64,000 bases of DNA from UBA7803 sp041686955 (GCA_041686955.1 JAWLCV010000013.1:10857-74856); one strand, 5' to 3'. Counted from the stretch's first letter, positions 17,141-27,725 are shown. Made by a program: numbers and translations. Notes: generated from the letters alone by a model not told the origin.

Positions 17141-17700
17141 TTCACTTCCACCGACACGTTGGTGGGGTTGGTGAGAATGTCGAACACCGCAGAGCGCTTC
17201 TGCGACTGTGCCACCAGGGCCTCGATTTCTTCCCGCGACGCATCCGCGTCGATCTCGAAGCACACCTTGACGTCGTCGAAGCCGTTGCGGACGTCGCCGT
17301 CCATGCCCAGGATGCCCTGGATGTCCATGCTGCCTTCCAGCGTGGCCTTCACCGAGCGGAGCTGAATCTGCCGGTTCTGAGCCACCGCGGCGACGCCCGC
17401 CGTCAGACAGCCCGCCAGACCGACCAGGACGTACTCCACCGGGGTGGCGCCGTTGTCCTCGGAGGCGAAGGTCTCCGGGTGATCCGCGTCGAAGGTGAAC
17501 TCGGTGCGGTGAGCCTGCTCCCCGCCCAGGCCGTGATAGCCCTTGACCGTGGAGCGGCTGTGGGTGCCGTTCACCCAGTTGCAGCTCGCCCGCCATTGGA
17601 AACGGGCCGCCTCCGGCGTCTTCGCCAGAGCCTCCCGGGCGCCGAGAAGCGCATCCACGTTCACGCCGTTGTCCACCTTCATGGTGCTGTTCATGTTCAT
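17137..17700 (-). CDS. OsmC/Ohr-family protein
   Basis: A 187-residue protein of the OsmC superfamily, many members of which reduce organic hydroperoxides with two cysteines. The family core is clear: TPVEYVLVGLAGCLTAGVAAVAQNR contains one Cys, and CNWVNGTHSRSTVKG with EDNGATP form the rest of the fold. Cys40 near the N-terminus and Cys97 in AGCLTA are not obviously the classical pair, so peroxidase activity is not certain. The ATG at 17700 follows GAGGAAA. It is translationally coupled to the monooxygenase; 164 bases separate it from the preceding DUF4242 gene and may hold an internal promoter. Confidence 0.85.
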   Translation of the reverse strand: MNMNSTMKVDNGVNVDALLGAREALAKTPEAARFQWRASCNWVNGTHSRSTVKGYHGLGGEQAHRTEFTFDADHPETFASEDNGATPVEYVLVGLAGCLTAGVAAVAQNRQIQLRSVKATLEGSMDIQGILGMDGDVRNGFDDVKVCFEIDADASREEIEALVAQSQKRSAVFDILTNPTNVSVEVK

Positions 17701-17864
17701 CTCGATTTCCTCACTGGGTTTTGCTGTCGCGGGTCATGAGCGACCCTACGAGGCGCACTTTCCCGTGGGGTCGTTGAACCCAGCGTGAGAGCGGGCGTGG
17801 AATTTCGCGTGAGCGGACGAGCGGTGCGTGGTTTTCGCCGCGAGACCCGGGCCGCCGTTGGCTT

Positions 17865-18392
17865 TCAGGATTCCGCGGCGGAGAGCTGCTGGAAGGCCCA
17901 GACCCGCTCCAGGGGCATGCCGGCCTCCCGCTGAGCCAGGCGCACGGATTCGGCGTCCGGCGCGTCGTACAGGCAAATCATGCGACAGCGGTCCAGGGAG
18001 AACGCGGTGCGGGAGAAGCGGACGCGATGGGCCTCCAGACACCAGGCGTGGCCGTCCTCGATGGCCTGGATCGCCTCCAGGGTCACCGGCTCGGGGAAGC
18101 TGCGCTCCACCACCACGTTGGCCGGGCAGAGCTCGGGGGCCTGGTGGAGGCTGCCCGCCCAGAGGGCGTTGAAGCGCTCGCCCACCTGGCGGAAGGCGGT
18201 GCGCACCGATTCCGCATCCGGCGCCACGAAGTGACAGAACATGCGCTGCCCGTCGCTGGCCAGCAGGCTCTCCTGCCACTCCACGCGATGCATGAGCATG
18301 CACTCGCCGGCAGCTTCGGCCAGGGCCAGCACGTCCCGTTGCGTCAACGGCAGCTCGAACGTGCGTTCGACGAAGACGTGGGTCATGGTCAT
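17865..18392 (-). CDS. Two-domain DUF4242 protein (copy 2)
   Basis: A 175-residue protein with the same two-halves plan as the gene at 15292. The first half shows THVFVERTFELPLTQRDVLALAE and SDGQRMFCHFVAPDAESVR, the second ANVVVERSFPEPVTLEAIQAIE and LDRCRMICLYDAPDAESVR. The ATG at 18392 overlaps the stop of the BTAD regulator and has GGAGG nine bases upstream, so it is coupled to the regulator. The copies differ through much of their length, indicating an old duplication. It may bind a metal or small ligand; no role is established. Confidence 0.78.
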   Translation of the reverse strand: MTMTHVFVERTFELPLTQRDVLALAEAAGECMLMHRVEWQESLLASDGQRMFCHFVAPDAESVRTAFRQVGERFNALWAGSLHQAPELCPANVVVERSFPEPVTLEAIQAIEDGHAWCLEAHRVRFSRTAFSLDRCRMICLYDAPDAESVRLAQREAGMPLERVWAFQQLSAAES

Positions 18393-21385
18393 GGTGCGGC
18401 ACCTCCGGTCGCAGCCATCGCGGCCGACATCCGCGCCCGCGCCCACCGGGCCACGGCGGCTTCATCGAGAGCGGCGATGGCGTTCATGTGCATCTCCCTG
18501 GCCGCTTCGTCGCCCAGGGCACCGCTGGCGCGTGCCAGCGCCAGGCGAGCCAGCATCGTCTCCGTGGCCCGCTGCAGCGTCTCGGCGCAGCGCAGCGCCT
18601 CCTCTGCCCGGGCCACGGCGTCGTGAAACCGGCCGCGTTCGATATCCAACTCGGCGGCGCGGGTGAGGGTGTACGCCAGCCGGTGCTTGGCGTCCGCCAC
18701 GCGCAGATCCTCCAGGGCCGCCGCGAGGCCCTCCGGACAATCTTCCAGGGCGTAGCGGCAGAGCCCCTCCAGCGCCCGTGCAAACGGGGCCTCGCTGCCT
18801 TCGCGGAGCTTGCCGCCGATCTCGCCGAGGGTGCGGCAGCGCAGCCGGGCGCCGTCGTAGCGGCCGCGTTCGATGTCGATCATCACCAGGTACTCGTTGG
18901 CCTGGAACTCGCTGACCCGGTCGCCGGCGGTCTTGCACAGGGTGCGCGCCTCCTTGAACAGCTCCTCCGCCTCCTCGAGCCGGTTCTCGTGATAGCGCAG
19001 CATCCCCAGGGCCATGGGGATGGCGTGATAGCTGGTGCGCTGGCGCGCCGCCAGGGCCTGCGCCTCCATCAGCATGGCGTCGGCGTGACTGAGATCACGC
19101 TCGAGCATGGCCAGGCATTTGGCGGTTTCCGCCAGGCCGACGACGTGGTCGGCCTCGTTACCGCCCCGCGCCACCCGTTCCGCCTGCAGGGTCTCCTCCC
19201 GGGCTCCCGCCCAATGACCGTGTTCCCAGCGCAGGTAGCTGGCCATGTGGTAGCCCAGCCGGGCGTGGGACAGCGCCCCGTGATCCAGCGCCCGCTCGGC
19301 CAGCTCCACGTACTCCGCCGCCGCCGTTTCCCAGTCTTCCACGGGTGCCGCGGAGAACATGACGTCGCGCAGCTCCAGGGTCAGGCACACCCGCTCCGCC
19401 TCGGGCAGCGATGTCACGAGCTGCAGCCCCTTGCGTGCCAGGTTCGCGGCGTCTTCGTTGGCGAAGAAGCGCAGGCACAGCCGCCCGGCCGAGACCATTG
19501 CCCGGGCTGCGAGGGCCGGATCGCCGCTGTGCGAGGCATGGTGGGCGAGATCCGCCGCGTGCTCCAGATCCACGGCTGTCTCCTGCTCCAGCAGCTCGGC
19601 GGCGCGCCGGTGCATCACCCGGCGCCGCGCCGGGGAGATGTCGGCGTAGATGCTGCGGGCCACCAGATCGTGTGAGAAACGAAACCCGCCGTCGGTGGAG
19701 AGCAGCATGGCCTGGCGTTCCGCACTCTCCAGAACGTCCGCGACGCGGCTCCAGTCGAGGCCGCTGACCCGCACCAGGGAGGCCACGTCCACCCGCGGCG
19801 CCAGCACGGCGGCCCAGCGCAGCACCTCGGCGCCTTCGAGGTCGAACCGGGCGAGCCGCTCGCGCACCAGCTCGTCGAGGGAGCTGGCACCGTCGCCGGC
19901 ACTTCCCGCCCGCGCCAGCTCGATGGCGAGGAGCGGATTGCCGCCGCATTCGCGGCTCAGCGCGTCCACGTCGGCCGTGGGCGCATGGGCCTCGATGAGG
20001 TGGCGCACGTCGGCTTCGCCGAGCGGCCCGAGCCGCAGCTCCGCGAGCAGGCCCTCGTGGCGCAATCCCCGCAGCATCCGCTGCACCGCGCCGTTGTCCC
20101 GGACCTCGCCGTCACGGGCCGCCAGCACCGCGATGAGCGGCTGTTGCCGGTTCGTGCGGACGACGTAGTGGAGCGCGGCGGCACTGGACTCGTCGCACCA
20201 CTGAAGGTCGTCGTAGATCAACGCCACCGGACGATTTCGGAATTCCGCCTGAATCCGGTCGTTCAGCACGCCGAACAGATGGTCCCGGTTGGCCTGATCG
20301 ATGCCGCCGAACACCTCCTGGTCGGCACCGAGCTTGCGGAAGGCATCGATCCAGAGCGCAAAGGGCCGTATGGTCTCGGATTCGAAGGCGCTGGCCTCGA
20401 GCACGAATGCCCCGGCCTGCTGCGCCTCCGCCGCCGCGACCTGCAGCAACCGGCTCTTGCCGATTCCGGGATCGCCCTTGAGCAGCAGCAGGGCCGCCCG
20501 CTTCTCCCGTATCACTTCGGCGAGCACCTCCGCGAGCCGCCCGGTCTCGGCCTCACGCCCCACCAGGCCGGCCACCGTCTGCTGCGCCGCCGGCTCCCGG
20601 GCCGCGGGCGCAGCGTTCGCTGGGCTCGAAGCGGGCGCCGGGGGCACCGCTGGCGCCGCGGCTCCGGCACCCGGCGCGCGCCGCCACGCCCGAAACAGCT
20701 CCCCAGACGAAGGCGAGCCCACCTCCTCGTTCATTCGCATGCCGAGCCGGTACTGCTGCTCGGCTTCCTCGGTGCGGCCCGTGGCCATCAGCAGGCGAAT
20801 CAGGCCGGCCCGGGCCTTCTCGTCGTAGGGGAACAGCCCAACCAGCGCCCGGGCGTGGGGAAGCGCATTTTCCGGCTGTTCCGCCAGGCGCTTCACCAGC
20901 GCGTCGAGCAGCCGGGCCTGGCAGCGGGTGACCAGCTCCCGTTCCGCCACGCACCAGCTATGGAAATCGTGGAAGCCGGAAAGGTCGAGCCCCTCGAGAA
21001 AGTTGCCGCGGTAGCGCTCTGCGCCGGCCTCGAGATCCGCCAGGGACGCACGCTCGGCCTCCTGTGCCAGGGTCTCGAGCGCGTTCATGTCGATGTCCGC
21101 CCCGGCGACGTCGAAGCGCACGCTGGCGCGGTCGGCGACGATCCGCGGCCGGTCGTCGCCGTCCACCAGGCGGCGCAGCTTGGACAGGCTCCAGCGCAAC
21201 GATCCCCGGGGGTCGTCGGGAACTTCCCACAGCAGATCGCAGAGATACTCGCGCCGAAACGCTCGACCGTTTCGCGCCAGAAAGGCAAGAAGCGCGCGGG
21301 TTTTCTTGGACGGCGGCAGAGCGAGCGAAACGCCGTCTCGAATCACCTCGAGATCGCCGATGAATTTCAGCTCGAGTTCGGCCAT
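18389..21385 (-). CDS. BTAD-domain transcriptional regulator with AAA ATPase and TPR region
   Basis: Large cytosolic regulator, 998 residues. An OmpR-type winged helix (ELELKFIGDLEVIRDG to KLRRLVDG) is followed by a BTAD region, as in SARP/AfsR activators. A STAND-type ATPase comes next, with Walker A GDPGIGKSRLL and Walker B VALIYDDLQWCDES, then a long helical TPR-like C-terminal half. There is no LuxR-type HTH at the end. The ATG at 21385 gives MAELELKF; the frame is open to 21493 without similarity. It heads the DUF4242-OsmC-monooxygenase-DUF4242 operon and is divergent from the CysK-glutaredoxin gene, so either or both may be its targets. Confidence 0.85.
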   Translation of the reverse strand: MAELELKFIGDLEVIRDGVSLALPPSKKTRALLAFLARNGRAFRREYLCDLLWEVPDDPRGSLRWSLSKLRRLVDGDDRPRIVADRASVRFDVAGADIDMNALETLAQEAERASLADLEAGAERYRGNFLEGLDLSGFHDFHSWCVAERELVTRCQARLLDALVKRLAEQPENALPHARALVGLFPYDEKARAGLIRLLMATGRTEEAEQQYRLGMRMNEEVGSPSSGELFRAWRRAPGAGAAAPAVPPAPASSPANAAPAAREPAAQQTVAGLVGREAETGRLAEVLAEVIREKRAALLLLKGDPGIGKSRLLQVAAAEAQQAGAFVLEASAFESETIRPFALWIDAFRKLGADQEVFGGIDQANRDHLFGVLNDRIQAEFRNRPVALIYDDLQWCDESSAAALHYVVRTNRQQPLIAVLAARDGEVRDNGAVQRMLRGLRHEGLLAELRLGPLGEADVRHLIEAHAPTADVDALSRECGGNPLLAIELARAGSAGDGASSLDELVRERLARFDLEGAEVLRWAAVLAPRVDVASLVRVSGLDWSRVADVLESAERQAMLLSTDGGFRFSHDLVARSIYADISPARRRVMHRRAAELLEQETAVDLEHAADLAHHASHSGDPALAARAMVSAGRLCLRFFANEDAANLARKGLQLVTSLPEAERVCLTLELRDVMFSAAPVEDWETAAAEYVELAERALDHGALSHARLGYHMASYLRWEHGHWAGAREETLQAERVARGGNEADHVVGLAETAKCLAMLERDLSHADAMLMEAQALAARQRTSYHAIPMALGMLRYHENRLEEAEELFKEARTLCKTAGDRVSEFQANEYLVMIDIERGRYDGARLRCRTLGEIGGKLREGSEAPFARALEGLCRYALEDCPEGLAAALEDLRVADAKHRLAYTLTRAAELDIERGRFHDAVARAEEALRCAETLQRATETMLARLALARASGALGDEAAREMHMNAIAALDEAAVARWARARMSAAMAATGGAAP

Positions 21386-21571
21386 TGGGCAGCACCGGGC
21401 CCCTCGCGCGGTTGCGCGACTATAGGTGCACGACTTCATCATGACAAGCCGGAGAATTCCACGCTCCGGCCCATCCACCCGCGAAAAAACCACGCTGTCT
21501 CACACGCTCGATACCTCGCCCGGCCCCGAGACTGCCGCCACATGCACAGGCAAGCAGCGTCAGGAGTCGAC

Positions 21572-23062
<1,491 letters not shown>

Positions 23063-23075
23063 TGGGAGGCGAGAC

Positions 23076-24056
23076 ATGAACGTTGGTAGCGATTCCGTAC
23101 CCGTGATCAGCGTGGCCGCCCTGCACGCGCCGGAGACCCGGCGCGCGCTGGACGCGGCCTGCCGGGACTGGGGATTCTTTCAGGTGGTGGATCACGGCAT
23201 TCCCGAGGCGGTGACGGACGCGCTGCATCGGGAGATGCGCCGTTTCTTCGCCCAGGACGCGGCAGCCAAGCAGGCCGTCGCCCGCACCGCCAGCAATCCC
23301 TGGGGCTTCTACGACAGGGAGCTGACCAAGAACACCCGGGACTGGAAGGAGATCTTCGACTACGGCCCGGCCACCGGAGACGGGGCCGAGCCCCAGTGGC
23401 CGGCCGGGCTGACGGAATTCCGCACCGCGGTGCTGGACTTCTACGCGGCCTGCGAGGCCCTGGGGCTGCGCCTGCTCGGCGCGGTGGCGGCGAATCTGGG
23501 AATGCCCGAGACCCACCTCGACCGTCACTTCGTCCCCAGCCACACCAGCTTCCTGCGATTGAACTACTATCCGGTGTGCGCCGTGCCGGCGCGCCCCGAG
23601 GGCGTCTGCGTCCCCCGGACCGGGCACCTGGGCGTGAATCACCACACCGACGCCGGCGCCCTCACCCTGCTGCTGCAGGACGATCAGCCGGGGCTCGAGG
23701 TGTACCGCCAGGGCCGATGGCACCTGGTGGAACCGCGGCGCGACGCCCTGGTGATCAACATCGGCGACATCGTTCAGGTGTGGTCCAACGACCGTTACCG
23801 GGCCGCGCTGCACCGGGTGCGGGCCAGTGCCGGCACGGAGCGGTTCAGCGCCCCGTTCTTCCTCAATCCCGATTACCGCACCGACTACGCGCCCCTGCCC
23901 ACGACGGTGGACGCAACCGAACCGCCCCGCTATCGGGCCATCAACTGGGGCGAGTTCCGGGCGCTGCGGGCCGCCGGCGATTACGCGGACCGCGGCGAGG
24001 AAATTCAGATCAGTCACTACCGAGTGAAGGAAGGAGGCGATGAATGGCATTCATAG
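23076..24056 (+). CDS. Isopenicillin-N-synthase-like 2-oxoglutarate/Fe(II) oxygenase
   Basis: Non-heme iron dioxygenase of the IPNS/2OG family, 326 residues, cytosolic. The facial triad is H190-x-D192 in HHTDAG and H246 in ALHRV, and R256-x-S258 in ERFSAPFF binds the 2-oxoglutarate carboxylate. The N-terminal DWGFFQVVDHGIP is the typical DIOX_N block. It lies 13 bases behind the CysK-glutaredoxin fusion and overlaps the following AhpD-like gene by 13 bases, so the three are almost certainly one operon. The substrate is unknown; a cysteine-derived compound is an inference from context. Confidence 0.88.
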   Translation: MNVGSDSVPVISVAALHAPETRRALDAACRDWGFFQVVDHGIPEAVTDALHREMRRFFAQDAAAKQAVARTASNPWGFYDRELTKNTRDWKEIFDYGPATGDGAEPQWPAGLTEFRTAVLDFYAACEALGLRLLGAVAANLGMPETHLDRHFVPSHTSFLRLNYYPVCAVPARPEGVCVPRTGHLGVNHHTDAGALTLLLQDDQPGLEVYRQGRWHLVEPRRDALVINIGDIVQVWSNDRYRAALHRVRASAGTERFSAPFFLNPDYRTDYAPLPTTVDATEPPRYRAINWGEFRALRAAGDYADRGEEIQISHYRVKEGGDEWHS

Positions 24057-24679
24057 AGACCGTGCCCCCGGCGGATGCCACGGGAGCCGTGCGGGAGATG
24101 TACGAGCGCCAGCAGAAGAAATTCGGCTACGTGCCGAACTACGCCAAGGTGTTCAGTCACCGCCCGGAGGTGATGAGCCTGTGGGCGGATCTGCTCGCCG
24201 GGATCCGGCGACATCTGGACCGCCGACGCTTCGAGCTCGTCACGCTCGCCGCGGCGCACTCTTTGCGCAACTCCTACTGCGCGCTGGCCCATGCTTCGGC
24301 TCTCGGTGAGTTTCACGGCCCGGCGGAGATATGCGCCGTGCTGGACGGCTCCGGTACCGAGGCGCTGTCGCCGGCCGAACGAGCCATGGTGGCGTTCGCG
24401 CGGCGGGTGGCGGCCGAACCGGAGGCGGTCAGCGCGGACGACGTGACCGCGCTCCAGGCCCACGGCTTCGCCGACGACGAAATCTTCGACATCGTGGCTA
24501 CGGTGGCGGCCCGGGCCTTCTTCACCCGGCTGCTCGACGGGCTGGGCGCCGAGCCGGATGCCGCCTATCTGGACGTGGAAGCGCCCTTGCGGCGCGCCCT
24601 CGTGGTGGGGCGCCCTATCGCCGCGGAGCCGGTGGAACGCCTGGAGACAGCAGACCGCAGCACGACGGGCGGAGCCTAG
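24044..24679 (+). CDS. Carboxymuconolactone decarboxylase / AhpD-like protein
   Basis: A 211-residue all-helical protein of the CMD/AhpD superfamily. It starts MAFIETVPPADATGAVREMYERQQKKFGYVPNYAKVFSHRPEV, the usual beginning of peroxidase-related CMD proteins. The catalytic region LRNSYCALAHASAL keeps Cys79 and His83 of the AhpD CxxCxxxH motif but has Asn76 in place of the first Cys, so a classical two-Cys cycle is unlikely. AAGGAGG just upstream favours the ATG at 24044. It is third in the operon with the CysK-glutaredoxin fusion and the oxygenase. Its stop codon shares the palindrome CTAG with the convergent dehydrogenase stop. Confidence 0.8.
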   Translation: MAFIETVPPADATGAVREMYERQQKKFGYVPNYAKVFSHRPEVMSLWADLLAGIRRHLDRRRFELVTLAAAHSLRNSYCALAHASALGEFHGPAEICAVLDGSGTEALSPAERAMVAFARRVAAEPEAVSADDVTALQAHGFADDEIFDIVATVAARAFFTRLLDGLGAEPDAAYLDVEAPLRRALVVGRPIAAEPVERLETADRSTTGGA

Positions 24680-25731
24680 GCCACCCCGCGCAGCTCCTGC
24701 GCCGCAGCCCGGGCCAGGCGTTCCCGGGCGAGCTCGTCGGCGATCCGGCTGGTGGCCTCGCCGGTTCGCGCGGCCCGGCGAAAGATGGCGTCGAGGCGGT
24801 CGGGGATCGCGGCGATGCGGGCTTCCACCCACGCCGGGTCGTTCATTCCCAGGTACTCGTGCGCCACGCTGATGACGCCACCGGCATTGATCACGTAGTC
24901 CGGCGCGTACAGCACCTCACGCTCGGCCAGTGCGTCCCCCACGGCGGGTTCGGCGAGCTGGTTGTTGGCGGATCCGGCAACCACCGACGCCTTCAGCGCC
25001 GCCACGCTCTCATGGGTCAGAACGCCGCCGAGGGCGCAGGGCGCCACCACGTCCACGTCGGCCGCGAGGACCTGCTCCACCGGCAGCGGCTCTGCGGAGT
25101 AGCGGCTCACCGCCTGCCGGACCCGCTCCTCGTCGAGGTCCGCCACCCAAAACCGCGCCCCGTGCTCGGCCAGCAGCCGGCACAGGTGAAGCCCCACGTT
25201 GCCGAGGCCCTGCACGGCCACACGCACCCCGCGCAAGGAGTCGGCGCCCAGACGGGTGCGGACGGCGGCGATCATACCCAGCAACACCCCTTGTGCCGTG
25301 TGCGGCGAGGGATCGCCGCCCACGCCGGTGCCGCCGAGCCCGGAGACGTAGCGGGTGCTGCGGGCGATCACACCCATGTCGGCCACGCTCATGCCCACGT
25401 CCTCGGCGGTGACGTAGCGGCCGTTCAGCTCGTCGACCCAGCAGCCGAAGACCTCGAGCTGGCGCGGGGAAAGGCGGCGGCCCGGCGCGCCCAGGATCAC
25501 GCTCTTGCCGCCGCCGAAGGGGATGTCCGCCAGGGCGTTCTTGAACGTCATGCCTTCCGAGAGGCGCAGCGCGTCCGTCAGAGCCGCCTCCGGGTTCGGA
25601 TAGACCCAGTGGCGACAGCCACCGGCGGCCGGCCCCAGCACCGTGCTGTGCACGGCGATGATGGCCCGAAGCCCGGTGGCCGCGTCCTCGCGGATCACCA
25701 CCTGCTCGTGACCTTTCTCGAAGAAATCCAT
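24676..25731 (-). CDS. Leucine dehydrogenase (Glu/Leu/Phe/Val dehydrogenase family)
   Basis: NAD-dependent oxidative deamination of branched-chain amino acids, cytosolic, 351 residues. GLRAIIAVHSTVLGPAAGGCRHW and EGMTFKNALADIPFGGGKSV carry the substrate and catalytic lysines of the short-form dehydrogenases, and VAVQGLGNVG is the NAD Rossmann motif. The ATG at 25731 gives MDFFEKGHEQVVI, matching leucine dehydrogenase N-termini; the frame is open to 25809. A divergent Lrp-family gene starts 142 bases away and is the likely regulator. This enzyme could feed branched 2-oxoacids into catabolism. Confidence 0.88.
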   Translation of the reverse strand: MDFFEKGHEQVVIREDAATGLRAIIAVHSTVLGPAAGGCRHWVYPNPEAALTDALRLSEGMTFKNALADIPFGGGKSVILGAPGRRLSPRQLEVFGCWVDELNGRYVTAEDVGMSVADMGVIARSTRYVSGLGGTGVGGDPSPHTAQGVLLGMIAAVRTRLGADSLRGVRVAVQGLGNVGLHLCRLLAEHGARFWVADLDEERVRQAVSRYSAEPLPVEQVLAADVDVVAPCALGGVLTHESVAALKASVVAGSANNQLAEPAVGDALAEREVLYAPDYVINAGGVISVAHEYLGMNDPAWVEARIAAIPDRLDAIFRRAARTGEATSRIADELARERLARAAAQELRGVA

Positions 25732-25790
25732 GACACGCACTCCGAGGGTTTTCACAACGCGGCCATCGTAGCCCTCTACCGCGGGAATTT

Positions 25791-25811
25791 CTTTGCGATG
25801 TTCGCGCAAAG
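25791..25811. promoter_or_regulatory. Candidate operator between leucine dehydrogenase and Lrp genes
   Basis: A perfect inverted repeat, CTTTGCG-ATGTTCG-CGCAAAG, lies in the 141-base divergent region. It is well placed to be the binding site of the Lrp-family regulator encoded at 25873 and to control both directions. The assignment rests on position and symmetry only. Confidence 0.45.
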
Positions 25812-25872
25812 GCGCCCATTCATGGATGAATCATGCGGTATCATTGCCATTCGAGCATGAATACTCCCCAGC

Positions 25873-26346
25873 ATGCCCAACGACGTTCTCGATGATTTCG
25901 ACCGCCGGATTCTGGCCCTGTTGCAGGAGGACGCCTCGCTGTCGGCGGCCGACATCGGCGCCCGCATCGGCCTCTCCCAGTCGCCCTGCTGGCGGCGCAT
26001 CAATCGCCTCGAGAAGGCGGGCTACATCCGCGCCCGGGTGGCCCTGCTCGACCGGCACCGGCTCGATCTGGACGTTCTGGTGTTCGCCCTGGTGAAGCTG
26101 AACGCCCACGGCCGCCGCTCACTCCCCGAATTCGCGGAAGCCATTCGCGAGCGCCCGGAGGTGCAGGAGTGCTTTACCATCATGGGGGACATGGACTTTC
26201 TCCTGCGCATCGTGGTCCCCGACATCCAGGCCTATGAACGGTTCTTCTTCGAGGTCCTCTCCCAGCTCCCCGGGGTTCAGGAGATCCACTCCAACATCGC
26301 CATGTCGGAGATGAAGTCGACCACCCGGCTTCCGCTGCCCGGCTGA
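25873..26346 (+). CDS. Lrp/AsnC-family transcriptional regulator
   Basis: A 157-residue DNA-binding protein. LDDFDRRILALLQEDASLSAADIGARIGLSQSPCWRRINRLE, broken over residues 6-47, is the winged HTH of the Lrp family, and the RAM/AsnC effector domain follows with VQECFTIMGDMDFLLRIVVPDIQAYERF. The ATG at 25873 is the first plausible start. It is divergently arranged with leucine dehydrogenase, the usual setting for an Lrp-type regulator that senses an amino acid substrate. It is followed after 78 bases by an unrelated reductase gene. Confidence 0.92.
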   Translation: MPNDVLDDFDRRILALLQEDASLSAADIGARIGLSQSPCWRRINRLEKAGYIRARVALLDRHRLDLDVLVFALVKLNAHGRRSLPEFAEAIRERPEVQECFTIMGDMDFLLRIVVPDIQAYERFFFEVLSQLPGVQEIHSNIAMSEMKSTTRLPLPG

Positions 26347-26424
26347 CCCGCCCGAGGTGGGCGTGTCGCTCGCCACGACGGCGTGCGGTTAGAATACGCG
26401 GCTTTGCCAGGTAGGAGCGTGCGA

Positions 26425-27627
26425 ATGGCCATGGTCATCGTGGGCGCGGGACACGCCGGCGGACAGGCCGCGGCGAGCCTGCGTCAGGACGGATACGACG
26501 GCGAGATCGTCATCATCGGCGACGAGCCCCAAATCCCGTATCAGCGGCCGCCGCTGTCCAAGCAGTACCTGTCGGGCGAGCAGGGAATCGAGCGCGTGTA
26601 CCTGCGGCCGGCCAAGTTCTACGAGGACAAGAACATCACCCTGAAGACCGGGGTGCGGGTGGAGGCCATCGACACCGCGGCGAAGACCGTGACCACCGGC
26701 GCGGGCGAAACCCTGGCCTACGACAAGCTGCTGCTGGCCACCGGCACCCGGCCCCGCCGGCTGACCATCCCCGGCAGCGATCTCCGGGGCATCCACTATC
26801 TGCGCACCATCGACGACGTGGACGGCATCCGTGAGGACATGGCGCCGGGACGCCGGCTGGTGGTGGTGGGCGGAGGCTACATCGGCCTGGAGGTAGCCGC
26901 GGTGGCGGTGAAGGCCGGGCTCGAGGTGCACGTGCTGGAAATGGAGCAGCGCATCCTGCAGCGGGTCACCACGCCGCGGATGTCCGCGTTCTATCAGCAG
27001 CTCCACGAGTCCCGCGGCGTGCACATTCACTGCGGCGCGGGGGCCACGGCGTTCCAGGGCGACGGCCACGTGACCGCGGTGCTCTGCGGCGAGCAGACCT
27101 ATCCCGCCGACATCGTCATCGTCGGCATCGGCGTCGTGCCCAACGTGGAGGAGGCCCAGGCCGCCGGCATCGACTGCGAAAACGGCATCGTGGTGGACGA
27201 CCACTGCCGCACGTCGGCCCCGGACGTCTTCGCCGCCGGCGATTGCACCAACCACCCGAATCCCCTGCTCGGGCGCCGGCTGCGGCTGGAATCCGTGCCC
27301 AACGCCATGGATCAGGCCCGGGTGGCCAGCGCCAACATGTGCGGCGGCGACAAGACCTACGCGGCCATCCCCTGGTTCTGGTCCGATCAGTACGAGCTCA
27401 AACTGCAGATGGTGGGCTTCTCGGCCGACGGCGACACCGAGGTGGTCCGCGGCGACATGGAAAAGAACCAGTTCGCCGTGTTCTATCTCAAGGACGGCCG
27501 CATGGTGGCCGCCGATGCGGTGAACAGTCCCAAGGAATTCATGATCTGCAAACAGCTCATCGGCCGTCCGGTGGACCCGGCCGTGCTGGCAGATCCGGAC
27601 GCCGATCTGAAGACGCTGATCCGCTGA
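26425..27627 (+). CDS. Ferredoxin/rubredoxin reductase-type FAD oxidoreductase
   Basis: NAD(P)H-dependent flavoprotein that reduces a ferredoxin or rubredoxin, 400 residues. MVIVGAGHAGGQAAASLR is the FAD site, IPYQRPPLSKQYL the family signature, RRLVVVGGGYIGLEVAAVA the NADH site, and DVFAAGDCTNHPN the second FAD site. IPWFWSDQYELKLQMVG opens the C-terminal domain seen in BphA4/PdR-type reductases. The ATG at 26425 follows AGGAG by eight bases; a GTG at 26383 is less likely. No ferredoxin gene is adjacent. It could serve the CYP153-like P450 at 49787, which needs such a partner, but that is inference. Confidence 0.9.
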   Translation: MAMVIVGAGHAGGQAAASLRQDGYDGEIVIIGDEPQIPYQRPPLSKQYLSGEQGIERVYLRPAKFYEDKNITLKTGVRVEAIDTAAKTVTTGAGETLAYDKLLLATGTRPRRLTIPGSDLRGIHYLRTIDDVDGIREDMAPGRRLVVVGGGYIGLEVAAVAVKAGLEVHVLEMEQRILQRVTTPRMSAFYQQLHESRGVHIHCGAGATAFQGDGHVTAVLCGEQTYPADIVIVGIGVVPNVEEAQAAGIDCENGIVVDDHCRTSAPDVFAAGDCTNHPNPLLGRRLRLESVPNAMDQARVASANMCGGDKTYAAIPWFWSDQYELKLQMVGFSADGDTEVVRGDMEKNQFAVFYLKDGRMVAADAVNSPKEFMICKQLIGRPVDPAVLADPDADLKTLIR

Positions 27628-27662
27628 GGGGCGGCGCCGTTTGATGGGGCCCCTTGCGCTCC

Positions 27663-27695
27663 GGAGCCGGCTGAAAGATCCTAGCCGGAGGCTCC
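27663..27695. terminator. Stem-loop after the reductase gene
   Basis: GGAG-CCGGCT, a 10-base loop, AGCCGG and then CTCC after a 3-base bulge form a hairpin between the reductase and the CULT-protein gene. There is no run of T after it, so it may be a weak terminator, a mRNA-processing structure or a leader element. Confidence 0.3.
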
Positions 27696-27725
27696 ACGAC
27701 CGATCCTCGAGGCACGACCGACGCC

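Noticed and set aside
19985..21571. Upstream extension of the CysK-glutaredoxin frame
   Set aside because: It is antisense to the BTAD regulator and has no protein-like sequence; the ATG at 21572 has AGGAG and the family N-terminus.
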